Of a stretch of DNA of 19,217 nucleotides, positions 18,528-19,217 are shown in pieces. A program made the position numbers and the translations under genes. Location: contig MU069472.1 of assembly GCA_002284615.2 (NCBI GenBank), positions 374,962 to 394,178 of the forward strand, given 5' to 3'. The notes under the pieces are model-generated. The model had not been told where the DNA came from. It ran no database searches and was given only the letters and a program-made list of their open reading frames with translations. The stretch is from Dunaliella salina (taxonomy: Eukaryota; Chlorophyta; Chlorophyceae; Chlamydomonadales; Dunaliellaceae). Numbering within the stretch: the stretch's first letter is position 1; each line of letters opens with the position of its first letter.

Positions 18528-18742
18528 TGTAACGACACAGGTCGTAATAAACTCAGAAGATAGCAGCATAACTCAGAGAAACCATCAGAAGCATCATCAG
18601 ATCAATGATCACGCCTATCAGAGGTACAAATACTCAGATAATCGGGGATAACAGTATTCTTTACGAGTAGCTGACACTCTTCAGTGCAGAGTGCCGGGTT
18701 CATATCCGGTTCCCCCAGTTCTCCTTCTCCGACAGCGTTACA
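18528..18742 (+). repeat. 3' LTR of the gypsy element
   Basis: 215 bp, TGTAAC...GTTACA, partner of 13021-13235. The flanking bases ACTTG do not repeat the GTGAA found before the 5' LTR. Confidence 0.95.
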
Positions 18743-18860
18743 ACTTGGCAAACAAGTTCAAGTTCATATTTGCATAAACTTCGCTTTTGCTGATCCTAGA
18801 ACGCATGGGCCAGGATCAGGGAACGACGTCCGGTACGAATTATTGGCCGCGTTTCCAGTG

Positions 18861-19051
18861 GATCCGGAAATTCAAATCGCAATTTCCGGATCGAGAAGTT
18901 GTTTCCAGTGGGCAATCCGGAAAATAAATGTCAGTCCGGAAATTGCCAATTTCCGGATTGAGCAATTTCCGGATTGGGGAATTAAAATACCACCCCCCCC
19001 CCTGGTATTAAAAATCCGGGTGAATCCGGAAATTCAAACAAGTAGTCCGGA
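18861..19051. repeat. Cluster of TCCGGA-centred foldbacks
   Basis: TCCGGA occurs eight times in 191 bp (18863, 18885, 18916, 18935, 18952, 18968, 19025, 19046), mostly within TCCGGAAATT or its reverse AATTTCCGGA. Three inverted-repeat pairs are visible. GATCCGGAAATT (18861-18872) pairs with 18881-18892 over an 8-nt loop. TCCGGAAATT (18935-18944) pairs with 18948-18957 over 3 nt. AATTTCCGGATT (18964-18975) pairs with 19023-19034, enclosing a second stem AATACCA/TGGTATT (18986-18992 and 19003-19009) around an oligo-C loop. All arms are perfect. An ORF crosses it but has no family signature. Confidence 0.85.
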
Positions 19052-19217
19052 AAAGGTAGGGCCTCTGCAAAGCCGCCCACATGTAGCTTTTTTCCATGGA
19101 GGTGACTTAGAAGAATGTCTGCAAGCTTTCCAGGTGCTGAGGGGGTCCAGGGAGGCAGGGTTCAGCCCAGCGTCCTGATTTCCCTTAGTCTCGGCCATTG
19201 GACATTCCAGTGTTTGT
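19052..19217. other. No feature recognised
   Basis: The remaining 166 bp after the foldback cluster have no motif, repeat or coding signature I can support. Confidence 0.4.

Larger units (their letters stand above)
13021..18742 (+). mobile_element. Ty3/gypsy chromovirus LTR retrotransposon, inactive
   Basis: The 5722-bp element is bounded by 215-bp LTRs with perfect TGTAAC/GTTACA termini. Domain order is gag with CCHC knuckle, protease, reverse transcriptase, RNase H, integrase and C-terminal chromodomain. Integrase after RNase H defines Ty3/gypsy and the chromodomain places it in the chromoviruses. LTRs differ at 10 of 215 positions (about 95.3% identity). The flanking pentamers GTGAA and ACTTG do not match, so no target duplication is seen. 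After the CCHC knuckle one frame carries almost all of pol, so gag-pol was probably a single polyprotein. At least eight in-frame stops (14089, 14701, 14961, 15222, 15735, 15978, 16896, 17751), several frameshifts and an integrase deletion make it non-functional. Confidence 0.95.

Noticed and set aside
18684..19178. 164-codon ORF running from the 3' LTR through the foldback cluster
   Set aside because: It starts inside the LTR, crosses inverted repeats and an oligo-C run, and has no family signature.

Overview
This window looks like nuclear DNA from a green alga, probably of the Chlamydomonadales. A Dunaliella-like genome would fit, because base composition appears balanced rather than strongly GC-rich and the long introns are full of tandem repeats. 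The host-type protein is very rich in Ala, Gln and Pro, typical intron borders are visible, and retrotransposons dominate. The taxonomic call is an inference from style, not from a marker gene. Two single N positions (4688 and 9315) show this is a draft assembly.

Layout. 1-2820: the end of an intron, one probable coding exon (103-218) of an unrecognised gene, then about 2.6 kb without convincing coding sequence. That stretch holds a 74-bp alternating purine/pyrimidine tract and a mosaic of unrelated tandem-repeat families with periods of about 79, 31-38, 71, 138, 27/31 and 86 bp. 2821-4876: a low-complexity coding exon with a 13-residue Lys-Pro-Glu-Gly repeat and a long glutamine tract, interrupted by an N that shifts the frame. 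It may be the next exon of the same gene. 4877-5470: probable 3' untranslated or intergenic DNA. 5471-7375: three decayed, 5'-truncated copies of the 3' end of one LINE-type retrotransposon family, the first two almost back to back.

8161-11530: a complete non-autonomous LTR element (LARD-like). It has 176-bp LTRs, a perfect 5-bp target duplication (GGCAC) and a purine tract and primer-site-like sequence that place it on the minus strand. It has no recognisable gag or pol. 11531-13020: unassigned DNA. 13021-18742: a Ty3/gypsy chromovirus with 215-bp LTRs, gag with a CCHC knuckle, protease, reverse transcriptase, RNase H, integrase and a C-terminal chromodomain. It is dead: at least eight in-frame stops, several frameshifts and an integrase deletion that removes the third catalytic residue. 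18743-19217: flanking DNA with a dense cluster of TCCGGA-centred foldbacks.

The only host gene content I can support is the pair of exon candidates at the left; the rest is mobile-element and repeat DNA. I found no tRNA, rRNA, CRISPR or operon-like structure, and no convincing new defence or metabolic system. The most distinctive items are the minus-strand LARD, the foldback cluster and the hairpin-bearing minisatellite.
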